A stretch of DNA of 64,000 nt from Nostoc sp. ATCC 53789. GTDB taxonomy: Bacteria; Cyanobacteriota; Cyanobacteriia; Cyanobacteriales; Nostocaceae. Positions within the stretch are counted from its first letter, which is position 1; each line of letters begins with the position of its first letter. Below the pieces are notes generated by a model, which was not told the origin of the DNA, did not search any database, and worked only from the letters and a program-made list of their open reading frames with translations. The position numbers were made by a program, and so were the translations under genes. Shown here piece by piece: positions 9,246 through 18,072 of this stretch. The stretch is taken from assembly GCF_009873495.1 (NCBI RefSeq), contig NZ_CP046703.1:3762501-3826500 (forward strand), read 5' to 3'.

Positions 9246-9354
9246 TTTTATCTGCAATATGAAGTTACTCAAACTAAACTAGGGGAGGATGTTAAGTGAT
9301 ACGCTCATTCTATAGTGTGTCAAGTAGTGTTACTTAACATTGGAGAATATACTC

Positions 9355-9582
9355 ATGCATATATTGATGCAGGCAGCCGATTCAGTTGCAACAGGTGGTG
9401 GTCATTTTCCCTTTGCTTTCACCTTGGTGTATGTCGTTGGTTTTATTGCTGCTGTAAGCATTGGTTCAATAGCTTGGTACAACTCGAAACGCCCCGCAGG
9501 TTGGGAAAGCAAAGAGCGTCCTGATTTTGTGCCTAAAGTTGATAAAGAAGAAACTCCGGGTGTGGGGAAACCGAAGTCATAA
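9355..9582 (+). CDS. Small single-helix membrane protein, possibly Psb35-like
   Basis: A 75-residue protein with a short N-terminus, one transmembrane helix (about 18-40, FAFTLVYVVGFIAAVSIGSI) and a conserved-looking polar C-terminus (WYNSKRPAGWESKERPDFVP). The ATG at 9355 is chosen because GGAG at 9342-9345 lies 9 bp upstream; the TTG at 9340 overlaps that ribosome site. I recall this pattern from the cyanobacterial photosystem II-associated protein Psb35 (Ssl2148 family), but the match is from memory and not firm. Thylakoid location is inferred. Confidence 0.75.
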   Translation: MHILMQAADSVATGGGHFPFAFTLVYVVGFIAAVSIGSIAWYNSKRPAGWESKERPDFVPKVDKEETPGVGKPKS

Positions 9583-9584
9583 TT

Positions 9585-9616
9585 TAGTCATTAGTCATTA
9601 GTCATTAGTCATTAGA
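9585..9616. repeat. TAGTCAT 7-bp tandem repeat
   Basis: Four perfect copies of TAGTCAT (9585-9612) plus a partial copy, starting just after the small membrane protein stop codon. Typical of Nostocales short tandem repeats. Confidence 0.85.
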
Positions 9617-9636
9617 CTATGAACTTTTGACTATGA

Positions 9637-10059
9637 TTAGGTTTGTACGTCAACCCAACGACGGTAAAGCTTTTGAATTTGTTTGAGAAGTTTAGTCTGA
9701 ATCGGTTGAGTTGAATCATTTGGCTTCGCTATATCTTGCAATTGGGTCAAGAGTCTAGCTTCTTCGACGGCGACTTCGCCATCGCTATAAATTAAGCCAC
9801 TGATGGCTTCAATCAGATTTTCACAATCTTCAAGGCTGGGGCGATCGCCTAAATACTCCCGCACCCAGTCATAACATTCTTTTGGCTGTACAGGAACTAA
9901 TTCGTATAGCCAAGGCTTAATTTCTGGATCGTTAGCCAAACCTTTTGCTTGAGCTATTTCGCGGAGATATTGCCGTTCTTCTGGCTGGATTCTGCCATCA
10001 ATCCAGGCTGCTCCAATCAGGATTTTAACTAAGTTTTTGACATTGGAAGGGGTAACCAT
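9637..10059 (-). CDS. TerB-family protein
   Basis: A 140-residue all-helical protein with two TerB-type acidic metal-binding segments: AAWIDGRIQPEERQYL near residue 18 and GLIYSDGEVAVEEARLL near residue 88. Family members are linked to tellurite resistance and membrane stress, but in cyanobacteria a specific role is not known. The gene lies 57 bp downstream of rsmB on the same strand and may be co-transcribed with it. Confidence 0.85.
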   Translation of the reverse strand: MVTPSNVKNLVKILIGAAWIDGRIQPEERQYLREIAQAKGLANDPEIKPWLYELVPVQPKECYDWVREYLGDRPSLEDCENLIEAISGLIYSDGEVAVEEARLLTQLQDIAKPNDSTQPIQTKLLKQIQKLYRRWVDVQT

Positions 10060-10116
10060 TGCTGCCTCCTCTGGTAGATTCAGGCCACCATCAAATCGTA
10101 CAATCCCAAACAGTAT

Positions 10117-11598
10117 TCACTCGGAATTATTGGTTTTTCTTAAGCGAACCATAAAAAAGCCATCCATGTCCTGTCGGTGGGGCCAGACTTTAAACCAACC
10201 TTGAGGGGTGCTATATGCAGAAGCAGCCAACTCAATGCCCTTTGGAGGCTCAATTTGCCAATGAGGAGACTCAGCTAAAAATGCCGAAATCACTTCTTCG
10301 TTTTCTGCTGGATGCAATGTACAGGTGGCATAAACTAGTACACCACCAGCTTTGACAAAAGTTGATGTATGTGTTAACAATTCTTTTTGCAGCACCGAAA
10401 GTTCCAGGACAGATTCTGGTGTCTGTCGCCAACGAGCATCAGCATGACGGTGCATGGTTCCTAACCCGGAACATGGAGCATCTAATAATACGCGGTCTGC
10501 TGTGTTTTGAAATTGGTTGGAATGGCGGCTGTCGCCAGTATAAATTTGGATAGATTGTAAATTTAGGCGTTGAGAATTTTCTTGAAGTTTGCGAAGACGA
10601 GAAGCAGTGCGATCGCAAGCCCAAATTTTCCCGCTATCTGCCATTAACTCAGCAATGTGGGTTGTTTTACCCCCTGGTGCGGCACAGGCATCAATTACCA
10701 CCTCACCTGGTTGGGGGTCGAGCAAATGACTTACCAATTGGGCGCTAGCATCTTGTACAGTCCACCAACCTTCTTTAAAACCAGGTAGTTTTTGAATTGA
10801 TCCAGTATTACCCATGAATCTTAAAGCTTGGGGTAAATCAGGAATCCGTCTTACCAAAAGACCAACAGATTGCAAAGCCGCCTCAACTTCTTCGATTGAA
10901 GTGCAAAGTGGGTTGATACGCAAGTCAATTGTTGGTGATTGGTTCATCCATTCACACAGTTGTTCTGTCTCGGTCAAACCCAGTTGTTCTAACCAGATTT
11001 GAATAATCCAGTCAGGAAAACTATGTAAAATACCCAAGCGTTCCACTGGGTTTTCTGGAAGTTGTAACGGATCAAAATAGGGAACTGGGCATTGGGAACT
11101 GGGAATTGGGGACTGGGGATTGATTATTTGCCTTGTCCCCTTGTCCCCTTGTCCTCTTGTCCCCTTGTCCTCCCTGCTCCCCTGCCCCTCTTCCCCTCTG
11201 CCCCCTTGCCCCTCTGCTTTTCTAAGATACTGGCGTAATAGACCGTTAACAAAACCCGTAAGTCCAGAAAAACCGTTTTCTTTAGCGAGTTGGACGGTGG
11301 TATTAACAGCAGCAGAGGCGGGAATACGCTCTTGATAGCGCAGCTGGTAGAAACCCAAGTGTAAGATGGTGCGGAGGTCTGGGGGTTGTTGGTGAGATTT
11401 CTTTTTGGCAAATTGATCTATGAGAGTATCAAGAGTGCGCTGCCTTCTGACGCTCCCATAAACCAATTCTGTCACCAAACGGCGATCGTGATCGGGCAAA
11501 TTAACTTTTTGCAGTACTCTATCTAGGGCAACATCAGCATAAGCCCCCTTATGAACATCTCGCAGAGTGATAAAAGCTAGTTGACGGGGGTTTGTCAT
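10117..11598 (-). CDS. rsmB: 16S rRNA (cytosine-967 C5) methyltransferase
   Basis: RNA m5C methyltransferase that modifies C967 of 16S rRNA. The N-terminal NusB-like RNA-binding domain spans ~1-130; the SAM-binding Rossmann domain has VIDACAAPGGKTTHIAELM, the DAPCSGLG motif IV and the ATCTLHPAENEE motif VI with the catalytic cysteines. Between the two domains, residues ~129-175 are a Gly/Arg/Lys/Gln-rich stretch encoded by tandem-repeat DNA (see separate repeat entry), which is not part of the family fold. The frame is kept, so the protein is probably functional. Start is the ATG at 11598. Confidence 0.93.
   Translation of the reverse strand: MTNPRQLAFITLRDVHKGAYADVALDRVLQKVNLPDHDRRLVTELVYGSVRRQRTLDTLIDQFAKKKSHQQPPDLRTILHLGFYQLRYQERIPASAAVNTTVQLAKENGFSGLTGFVNGLLRQYLRKAEGQGGRGEEGQGSREDKGTRGQGDKGTRQIINPQSPIPSSQCPVPYFDPLQLPENPVERLGILHSFPDWIIQIWLEQLGLTETEQLCEWMNQSPTIDLRINPLCTSIEEVEAALQSVGLLVRRIPDLPQALRFMGNTGSIQKLPGFKEGWWTVQDASAQLVSHLLDPQPGEVVIDACAAPGGKTTHIAELMADSGKIWACDRTASRLRKLQENSQRLNLQSIQIYTGDSRHSNQFQNTADRVLLDAPCSGLGTMHRHADARWRQTPESVLELSVLQKELLTHTSTFVKAGGVLVYATCTLHPAENEEVISAFLAESPHWQIEPPKGIELAASAYSTPQGWFKVWPHRQDMDGFFMVRLRKTNNSE
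11074..11214. repeat. Tandem-repeat insertion inside rsmB
   Basis: Repeat DNA of spacer type (GGGAACTGGGAATTGGGGAC-like, then CCCCTTGTCC and CCCCTGCC units) lies in frame inside rsmB, encoding residues ~129-175. The same units occur in intergenic DNA at 9.1 kb, 43.6 kb and 50.0 kb. Confidence 0.8.
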
Positions 11599-11663
11599 GG
11601 AAACATGAATCAGGAGTCAGGAGGCTTTTGTATTCTAACTCCCAACTCTTTACGAATTACGAA

Positions 11664-13166
11664 TTATTGCATATACGGGTCTACACTAGCGATTTCAAAC
11701 TCACATGCTCTAGAAACCTGTTCTGCTGGTAATTTACCAAAGCTGATTAATGGTAAATAAGTGGGGTTTGCCATCAGTTCTTTCGCCAATAAGAACCCAG
11801 TAATTGTCCAAGTTTGATATTTCCTAGCTTGTTTCCCAATTAGTCGCCCTTTCTTACCGTCGTAATATTCTGGCCATTGATCTGTACTGAGCCGTCCTTG
11901 GGCAGTTTCAATAGCCTTTTGTGCAAGACTTATTTTGTTAGTTTTCACAGCCGCAGCTGCCAACATCCACATTAAAACTGGCCAACTACCAGCATTATGA
12001 TATGACCAAGGGATATTTTTGGGGTCACATCCAGTTACAATTCTGTATTCTTCATGTTCTAAAGCTGGGAAACAAATTTTCATCGGCATATCTCCCACCA
12101 AATCATCCCATCGTTCCTCAATGAGAGTCATAATTGCTTGTGACTGTTCTTCGGTGGCTAAGTCTGAAATAATCGCCATTAAGTTTCCGAGTGAAAAGAA
12201 GCGAGTATCTAGCTGCGACGGCCCGACATTACCCGCTAGATAGCCACCTTTTTTTGGCAACCACTTATCTAATTCATAATAGGGAACAGAATCTACATAT
12301 ATGTTGAACAGATTCACAGCACCTTTACCATATTCTTCACTTTTGAAGCGATAAATTTCATTCAGACGATTAATATCTATCCAATAATGCTGGCGGATAT
12401 GAGCGCATAAAAGAGGCAACCTGTTATCAATGGCTGCAACAATATCGGAATTCCCTTGACAAATTAGCAGTTCACGAGATGCACGCAATGCTGTGTAAAA
12501 AAGAACTTGCAATTCTAAAGGATGCCCATAAATGCCCATACGACGGTCAATCATACAAGCACCATCTGGAACCAACAGCGTTGGGTACATATCAAAGCGA
12601 TTCGCCAAGCAGATTTCCATGATTAACCTGATGCCATTTTGGAATTCAGGTTGATAAGCTAGAGAAAAATCTTCAGTGGCGATTACATAGGCACGTAACA
12701 AAATAATCCACCATAGGCAAGAATCAACAGGTGTAACTCTAGCGATCGCATGTTCACCAAAATCAGCCTCTAAATATTCTTGCCCATTTTCTGATACAAC
12801 TTTAAAGCTAGCTGGAATTAATCCTCGTCCAGGTTTATAGGCATCTAATGCCCTTTCTTTAGGTTGTAACTTTAAGGTTTCTTCTAAGAAATTGCGAACA
12901 ATATCTGTTCTACCTTTGATCAGAAAAATTAGAGCTGAAGAGACAAAATCCCGAACAAAGCACTGGTCATAATTGAGAGCCTCTACAGATGCATCATAAG
13001 CGGCTACAGTACCAACGGGGCGGCCTTGATAATAGAGAATTGATTTTTCTAGTGTTAGCCACGCTTCTTCTACTTCTTTTAAATTTTCAGTAGTTTCCAA
13101 TTCGTTTAGGTGCATCGCCAGAATAACTCCATTCGGGTTGTGAATTTGTGGTAGATGCGTCTTCAT
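11664..13166 (-). CDS. GH100 alkaline/neutral invertase
   Basis: Cytoplasmic sucrose hydrolase of glycoside hydrolase family 100, giving glucose and fructose, at 500 residues. Typical sequence blocks are seen: [15 protein letters not shown] near the N-terminus, [34 protein letters not shown], and the C-terminal [18 protein letters not shown]. These match plant and Nostoc/Anabaena invertases. A second Met at residue 18 is an alternative start. No sucrose synthase or transporter gene is next to it; it is a single gene with a long AT-rich upstream region. Confidence 0.92.
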   Translation of the reverse strand: MKTHLPQIHNPNGVILAMHLNELETTENLKEVEEAWLTLEKSILYYQGRPVGTVAAYDASVEALNYDQCFVRDFVSSALIFLIKGRTDIVRNFLEETLKLQPKERALDAYKPGRGLIPASFKVVSENGQEYLEADFGEHAIARVTPVDSCLWWIILLRAYVIATEDFSLAYQPEFQNGIRLIMEICLANRFDMYPTLLVPDGACMIDRRMGIYGHPLELQVLFYTALRASRELLICQGNSDIVAAIDNRLPLLCAHIRQHYWIDINRLNEIYRFKSEEYGKGAVNLFNIYVDSVPYYELDKWLPKKGGYLAGNVGPSQLDTRFFSLGNLMAIISDLATEEQSQAIMTLIEERWDDLVGDMPMKICFPALEHEEYRIVTGCDPKNIPWSYHNAGSWPVLMWMLAAAAVKTNKISLAQKAIETAQGRLSTDQWPEYYDGKKGRLIGKQARKYQTWTITGFLLAKELMANPTYLPLISFGKLPAEQVSRACEFEIASVDPYMQ

Positions 13167-13727
13167 TCCTTATTTTTGCTATTCTCAGCATAACAAAAAC
13201 GATTCTTTGAATAGCATAATTTGGAGAAATTTAATCAACTAACAACAAATAAATCTGCTGAAATTTTTACAGCCTTATTATTAGTTAATTGCCCTATAAT
13301 CGATTACTGCATTGGTGAATTATAGTTGTTTTTATTCACCCATAGTAGTAATATAATTCTTCAAACAGTCACACAAGATATATTTTTAGATTATTTATTG
13401 TTCTGTTTCATGTCCAGAAGCTTTGCTTTACCAAACAAAAATATATTTTCAGTGCTGTTTAGGGTTTGTGTGAAGTTAAAACTGGTTGCAGTATATTTAC
13501 TTGAGTAGGATTAGTTTTTGACACTAAGAGGTCAGATTATTCCCCTATAGAATAATAATTTATAACTTTTTTTCAGAATATGCAAGATGGATTCTTGAAA
13601 AATTTAAAATGTCAATACTTCTGAAGGGTTAAATTTTTTACCCTACTAGCAGATGACATGGGCTGTTTATAAAAGTAATTAAGTCTCATAGAGAGGTGTA
13701 TAGACACGGAGTAGCTTGGCTCGTTAA
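13167..13727. other. Long AT-rich intergenic region
   Basis: No credible gene on either strand. It should include the promoter of the invertase gene (minus strand). A plus-strand open frame at 13326-13508 is hydrophobic, without a ribosome site, and is not called. Confidence 0.45.
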
Positions 13728-14148
13728 TTAAATAATCTCAGCATCTTTAGACCTGAAAGTATCAAAAGCTTGATTAATTGTTTGCATTAAAGCTTTTGCG
13801 ATGCAGAACTGTTGACATCAGAATGATATTGTCTTGCTAATCGAAGATACGCAAGTTTAATAACGTTGGCATTATCACTCTGATTTACGCCTAATATTTC
13901 CCACCATTGTTCCCAAGTTTTTAAATCCCAAAGCCTAATAGTCTGATCGGCGCTACCACTTGCAAGGATTTTACCATCGGGACTTATGGTGACAGACAAA
14001 ACTGCATCTGAGTGTCCATTCAAGGTGCGTTTTACTTTTCCCGTGTATTCCCGCCTACAGTTGCAGAAATGCCAGTACCTGCTAGGGTTCCGCCTGCGAT
14101 AAACGCTGCGCCTGTTTTAGAGCTTAAATTTTGAATTAACTTCTTGTA
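13728..14148 (-). pseudogene. WD40 repeat / J-domain protein remnant
   Basis: A broken gene. On the minus strand an Ala/Gly-rich segment ([22 protein letters not shown], about 14130-14055) ends in a stop; a second frame (14023-13787) carries one full WD40 repeat ([20 protein letters not shown], ending in IRLWDL) joined to a J-domain-like helix pair (WWEILGV, then [14 protein letters not shown]). The diagnostic HPD of J proteins is HSD. The rest of the J domain ([18 protein letters not shown]) continues in another frame to a stop at 13728, so there is a frameshift near 13795. An intact relative would carry several WD40 repeats. Confidence 0.65.
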
Positions 14149-14225
14149 AACTAAAAAAAGTCAAAATACTTAAATTTACCAAGCTTAAATTTACCAAGTT
14201 TATTTATATAAAATTCAAACTGTTA

Positions 14226-14438
14226 TCATAAATCTTCAGGTGTTAAACCTGTCAGTTTAGCAATTCTTGCTAACATCCGAGGCCCAATCTCTTGACCATC
14301 ATGAAAGGCAAACACAAAATCAGCCCAATCAGGACGTGTCAGAATTTTATGTGAACCTGGCTGGCGTTTAATCTCCCAACCAATACGTAGCAAAGCAGCT
14401 AGGACACGCTTTGCCTTTGTGCTAGACCACTCACTCAT
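14226..14438 (-). CDS. hicA: HicA-type mRNA interferase toxin
   Basis: A 70-residue double-stranded RNA-binding-like toxin of the HicA family. The family pattern is clear: short helix, LRIGWEIKRQPGSHKIL with the active-site His, a beta-rich middle, and the C-terminal GPRMLARIAKLTGLTPEDL. It starts within the end of hicB (4-bp ATGA overlap), so translation is coupled with antitoxin first. Would cleave mRNA when free of HicB. Confidence 0.88.
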   Translation of the reverse strand: MSEWSSTKAKRVLAALLRIGWEIKRQPGSHKILTRPDWADFVFAFHDGQEIGPRMLARIAKLTGLTPEDL

Positions 14439-14641
14439 GCTGCGGCAAATGAAACGCTTACTAGCTCTGGAGTTACTTCTCCATGTTCCAGCTTATCTGC
14501 TAACACACGTAGAGCTAATGCTTGAACTCTGGCAACTGCTTCTTCTGGTGTCTGACCGTAAGCCAGTACACCAGGAAAACCAATCACTTCAGCCAGAAAG
14601 CGTCCATCCTCTTCTTGTTCAATCTCTATCGTGAAGTTCAT
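14435..14641 (-). CDS. hicB: HicB-type antitoxin
   Basis: A 68-residue antitoxin with the partial RNase H fold of HicB: FTIEIEQEEDGRFLAEVIGF, PGVLAYGQTPEEAVARVQAL. No DNA-binding domain follows, so it is a short HicB. The ATG at 14641 is chosen; an upstream extension to 14686 is an artefact because the same extra residues are encoded upstream of bciB at 42.4 kb, where no hicB exists. Pairs with the downstream hicA. Confidence 0.85.
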   Translation of the reverse strand: MNFTIEIEQEEDGRFLAEVIGFPGVLAYGQTPEEAVARVQALALRVLADKLEHGEVTPELVSVSFAAA

Positions 14642-14695
14642 AGGTAAGCCAGTGATTGTAATAAAAGCGATTCCTGGATAAAACAAAAAATTTAT

Positions 14696-14884
14696 ATGAC
14701 CTCAATTGATTCTAGCAGGCACAAAAAAGCCAGAGCCTTAAAACCTAGCAGCCACTGCCCTACGAAAGAACTCTGTAGCAAATGTGGACTATGCAATACA
14801 TACTATATTCGCTATGTCAGGTAAGCTTACGCTTTTGTTAATAAGCAAATAGGCGAACTTGAAGAAGAAACTCACACGCGATCA
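14696..14884 (+). pseudogene. Broken copy of the 5' end of bciB
   Basis: The DNA from about 14637 to 14884 matches the upstream region and first ~60 codons of bciB (42349-42591). The copy keeps the ATG, the context KELCSKCGLCNTYYIRYV, and then stops at 14822-14824 after 42 codons because of an AAGG to AGGT change; homology continues out of frame to GAAGAAACTCACACGCGATC. The rest of the gene is missing. It abuts hicB. Confidence 0.85.
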
Positions 14885-15047
14885 AAAAAAGCTTACCAAG
14901 CAAATTCTTCCACAGAAATATCAATAATATTTTGGTGTGATGCCTACGGCGGTAAACTAAGCACTTTCCATAATACGAAGATTTTGTGGAATCAATGAGT
15001 ATCAATCACTTACTTAATATCACATCAACTAGAAACCTTCCATGCCA

Positions 15048-15407
15048 TTATCCAAACTCAAGATACTCAATAATGGTTCCATCAGGATGCATCGCTCGCA
15101 TATTCGCTCCAGTGGTAACTTTGTTCGGTTCCGCCAGAATCACTGCACCCTGCTGAATAAGTGCTTCTTTAAAATCATTGAGTGAGTCCACAAGAAATGT
15201 TGCGTGTGTACTCTTGAATGGAGAGAGTGCTTCTGCTGAACCAGCAATTAAAAGAATAGAACCCACACTTGCGAGTTCTAACTCAGACTCGGAATATTGA
15301 AACCACAACCAACATTTTTCTGTAAAAAGGTTTTCATAGAAAGCGATCGCCTCATCCAAGTCTACTGGACTAAGATAGACTCTGGTTAATACTTTAAGAA
15401 TTTGCAT
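15048..15407 (-). CDS. VOC-fold (glyoxalase/bleomycin resistance) protein
   Basis: A 119-residue single-domain protein of the vicinal oxygen chelate superfamily, with the pattern of two beta-alpha-beta-beta-beta modules: LTRVYLSPVDLDEAIAFYEN at the start and HPDGTIIEYLEF at the C-terminus supplying the metal-ligand Glu. Substrate cannot be inferred; members include isomerases, dioxygenases and antibiotic-binding proteins. Monocistronic; ATG at 15407. Confidence 0.82.
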   Translation of the reverse strand: MQILKVLTRVYLSPVDLDEAIAFYENLFTEKCWLWFQYSESELELASVGSILLIAGSAEALSPFKSTHATFLVDSLNDFKEALIQQGAVILAEPNKVTTGANMRAMHPDGTIIEYLEFG

Positions 15408-15497
15408 TGCAAACTGTCTATTAGGCAGCTAATGGATTTTGTTTTGCTTACTCAGAGGTTGTTTGAAAAGTATTTCGCTGTGACTTTAGACACTTTT

Positions 15498-15646
15498 AGA
15501 TCCCCCCTAACCCCCCTTAAAAAAGGGGGAACCGGAGTCAAAGTCCCCCTTTTTAAGGGGAGCCAGTGCGGTCTTCTCCCAAAGGGAGAGGCTAGCGCCA
15601 AGGGGGTTTCCCCCATGAGCAACTGGCGTGGATTTAGGGGGATCTA
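15498..15646. repeat. Foldback repeat, MITE-like
   Basis: An about 149-bp imperfect palindrome. The ends are inverted repeats (AGATCCCCCCTAA at 15498-15510 and TTAGGGGGATCT at 15635-15646) and the inner part has AAAAAGGGGGA with TCCCCCTTTTT. It holds no gene. Size and terminal inverted repeats suggest a miniature non-autonomous element; no clear flanking duplication was seen. Confidence 0.6.
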
Positions 15647-15700
15647 GAATGTTTTGCTACCAAGAAGAGGACTTTTCAAATATCCTCTCAGCAATCATAG

Positions 15701-15943
15701 TTAACTAAGATTGATCAAGAAATAGTCTATCTTCAACTTGAAAAGGTCTTCAATTTTCTGTTCACCTAGCTCTTGATAATGTTGTTCGCAGTTAATGAAA
15801 ATACATTTCATTTCTACTCCTTTAGCCCCACATAAGTCATCTGTATAGCTAGAACCAATATATATACATAGATTTTGCAACAGTACCTAGTTTGAGGAGT
15901 ATGTCAGAGAAAATAGCAGAAAGATGTTTTCTGATGCCATCTT
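15701..15943 (-). pseudogene. HAD-superfamily hydrolase remnant
   Basis: The minus strand encodes the C-terminal part of a HAD hydrolase: YIGSSYTDDLCGAKGVEM followed by KCIFIN, corresponding to the GDSxxDxxGA motif IV region, then a charged tail ending in a stop at 15701. The upstream part (HLSAIFSDILLKLGTVAKSM) is in another frame, so a frameshift lies near 15862. The N-terminal catalytic DxDxT region is missing. Non-functional remnant. Confidence 0.6.
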
Positions 15944-16028
15944 GAATTAATATCTCTACAAGAAAAAATATGTCTGACGCTCCCATAGTATATAAGCGGT
16001 ACTAAATTAGTAATACATCAGGTGTAGT

Positions 16029-16751
16029 TTAAATAATTACAGATTCCGAATTACGAATTGTTTCAAATTTTTTTCCCTGTGCGTAGATAAAATAATTATC
16101 TGTCACTTTTACCTCAGCCTGAAAGCCTGCTTTTTTTAGCTTATCCTTAAGTTCATCTGGCTGATAAAAAATTTTGACAATCTGAAATTCTTGACCATCA
16201 TTTAATTTACGAGTTTTATATATGTTTCCGTCGTCTTCAAGGATATGATTGTTAGCTGTGGATGTCGGTTCAAAGGAAGAGTCAATGATAAATACTTCCC
16301 CACCAAGGCGAACAGATTGGTAGACTTTCGTCAAAAAAGAATCGAGTAATTTTGGTGGCACATGAGATAGCCAAAAGGCGAAGAAAACCAAATCATATTC
16401 AGTGTCAGGTTGCCAAGTAAATAAATCAATTAGGTGATATTCAACACTCAGTGAATTTAACTTCGAGCGATTAATTGCAATCATTTCTTCAGAGGCATCG
16501 ATCGCAGTAATCTTTTTACCGATCCTTAAAAGCTCCTGCGTCCAGATACCTGTTCCAGATGCTAACTCCAAAATATCATCCACCAAACCAATTTGGTGTA
16601 ATGTATTTTTTATCACAGCTACTTCATTAAACCAGCGCTGGTTGATTTCGGGACTGCGATCGTAGCGTCCTTTCCTATAGAACCACTCATCATATTCATT
16701 GGCTCTAGCGCGATAGTACTCAATCTGTTGTTGAAGAATATTATCTGTCAT
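16029..16751 (-). CDS. Class I SAM-dependent methyltransferase
   Basis: A 240-residue methyltransferase with SAM motif I ILELASGTGIWTQELL near residues 61-76, the acidic end of strand 2 (ITAIDASEEMI), and motif post II in YDLVFFAFWLSHVPP. Residues after 140 form the usual C-terminal strands. Substrate unknown. It is transcribed divergently from the sulfonate-type binding protein gene, with about 205 bp between them. ATG at 16751. Confidence 0.85.
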   Translation of the reverse strand: MTDNILQQQIEYYRARANEYDEWFYRKGRYDRSPEINQRWFNEVAVIKNTLHQIGLVDDILELASGTGIWTQELLRIGKKITAIDASEEMIAINRSKLNSLSVEYHLIDLFTWQPDTEYDLVFFAFWLSHVPPKLLDSFLTKVYQSVRLGGEVFIIDSSFEPTSTANNHILEDDGNIYKTRKLNDGQEFQIVKIFYQPDELKDKLKKAGFQAEVKVTDNYFIYAQGKKFETIRNSESVII

Positions 16752-16956
16752 CGCGTCCTTTCTGATCCGATTGAATTTATATTTGACACTGCTATGACTT
16801 TTAGTAAGATTTTTTTCTTCAACGAATAAACTTGCATTTCATCTGTAATTATGTGATATTTTTATCATTCCACAATAATACGGCGAATCAGTAAACTTAT
16901 CGTAGATTTATCTTTGAGTCGCTAAAATCTGATATTTATTTACTCCTGAAAGCAGA

Positions 16957-18036
16957 ATGAAGATGTTTACTAAGTTCTCTTCAAGTCGATTTTTGGGTAT
17001 GGCTTTTGCCTTCCTCCAAAAGTTCAAACAGCAAAGAATCCACACCTTTTCTTTATTATTTGCATTGGGACTTAGCTTAACTTTGGCTATCTCTGCTTGC
17101 TCTCCAAGTGCAAGTAACAATGGAACAACTCAGACAGCTAGCCCCAACCCAGTAGCTAGCGGCACTACAATTCGTATAGGCTACCAGAAAGCGTCAACTG
17201 TCCTCTATGCACTGAAAGCGAGAGAAGAATTAGAAAAAGCCTTTGCAACTTCAGGATCTTCCGTAACTTGGTCAGAATTTCCGGCTGGGCCTCCAATGCT
17301 AGAAGCATTGAATGCAGGTAGCATTGATTTTGGCTATACCGGAGAATCACCACCAATATTTGCCCAAGCTGGGGGTATTCCTCTAGTTTATGTTGCCTAC
17401 GATCCTTGGAGTCCGAAAGCCGAAGCTATCGTAGTACCCAAGGATTCACCTATTAAAAGTGTGGCTGAACTCAAGGGTAAAAAAGTTGCTTTTGCCAAAG
17501 GTTCTAATGCTAACTACCTATTGGTGAAAGCGCTCGAAAAAGCAGGGATACAGTACAGCGACATCCAGCCAGCAACTCTCCCACCCGCCGATGCTCGTGC
17601 TGCCTTTGAAGGAAAAAAGGTTGATGCTTGGGCAATTTGGGACCCATATTTAGCCGCAGCAGAAGCAGCAACAGGCGCACACATTTTAGCAGACGCAACC
17701 GAATTAGCTCCCAATCGTGGTTATTATCTAGCTGCAAAATCTTTTGTTGATGCCAAGCCTGATGTTTTGAAAATAGTTTTGGATAGAGTGAAGAAAGTTA
17801 GTGACTGGGCAAAGAATAATCCTAGTGAAGTTGCTAAACTTCTTTCCCCAGCTTTGGGTATAGATGCTCCTGTGTTGGAAATAGCAGAAAAGCGACGTGA
17901 ATATGATGTACTTCCGCTCACAGATGAAGTGATTACTAAACAACAAGAAATTGCAGATACCTTCTACAAAATTAAGTTGATACCGAAAGAAATCAAAGTT
18001 AAGGAAATTGTTTGGCAAGGAAAAGTGAATAATTAA
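16957..18036 (+). CDS. Aliphatic sulfonate-type ABC substrate-binding lipoprotein
   Basis: Periplasmic binding protein of the SsuA/TauA/NrtA-like family, 359 residues. There is a signal sequence with lipobox LAISAC near residues 43-48, so the mature protein is probably lipid-anchored. Family blocks include RIGYQKASTVLYALKA, FPAGPPMLEALNAGSIDFGY, DSPIKSVAELKGKKVAFAKG and DAWAIWDPYLAAAEAATGA. Likely ligand is an alkanesulfonate, but sulfate esters or similar compounds are possible. No permease or ATPase gene is adjacent, so it must work with a transporter encoded elsewhere. Met3 (16963) is an alternative start. Confidence 0.87.
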   Translation: MKMFTKFSSSRFLGMAFAFLQKFKQQRIHTFSLLFALGLSLTLAISACSPSASNNGTTQTASPNPVASGTTIRIGYQKASTVLYALKAREELEKAFATSGSSVTWSEFPAGPPMLEALNAGSIDFGYTGESPPIFAQAGGIPLVYVAYDPWSPKAEAIVVPKDSPIKSVAELKGKKVAFAKGSNANYLLVKALEKAGIQYSDIQPATLPPADARAAFEGKKVDAWAIWDPYLAAAEAATGAHILADATELAPNRGYYLAAKSFVDAKPDVLKIVLDRVKKVSDWAKNNPSEVAKLLSPALGIDAPVLEIAEKRREYDVLPLTDEVITKQQEIADTFYKIKLIPKEIKVKEIVWQGKVNN

Positions 18037-18072
18037 TAAATAATGATTTTTGAATTACGAATAATGTTACAA

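Noticed and set aside
9045..9282. Two opposite open frames in the spacer after the PBP gene
   Set aside because: They are translations of tandem repeats (Gly/Arg-rich or Pro/Leu-rich) with no gene signals.
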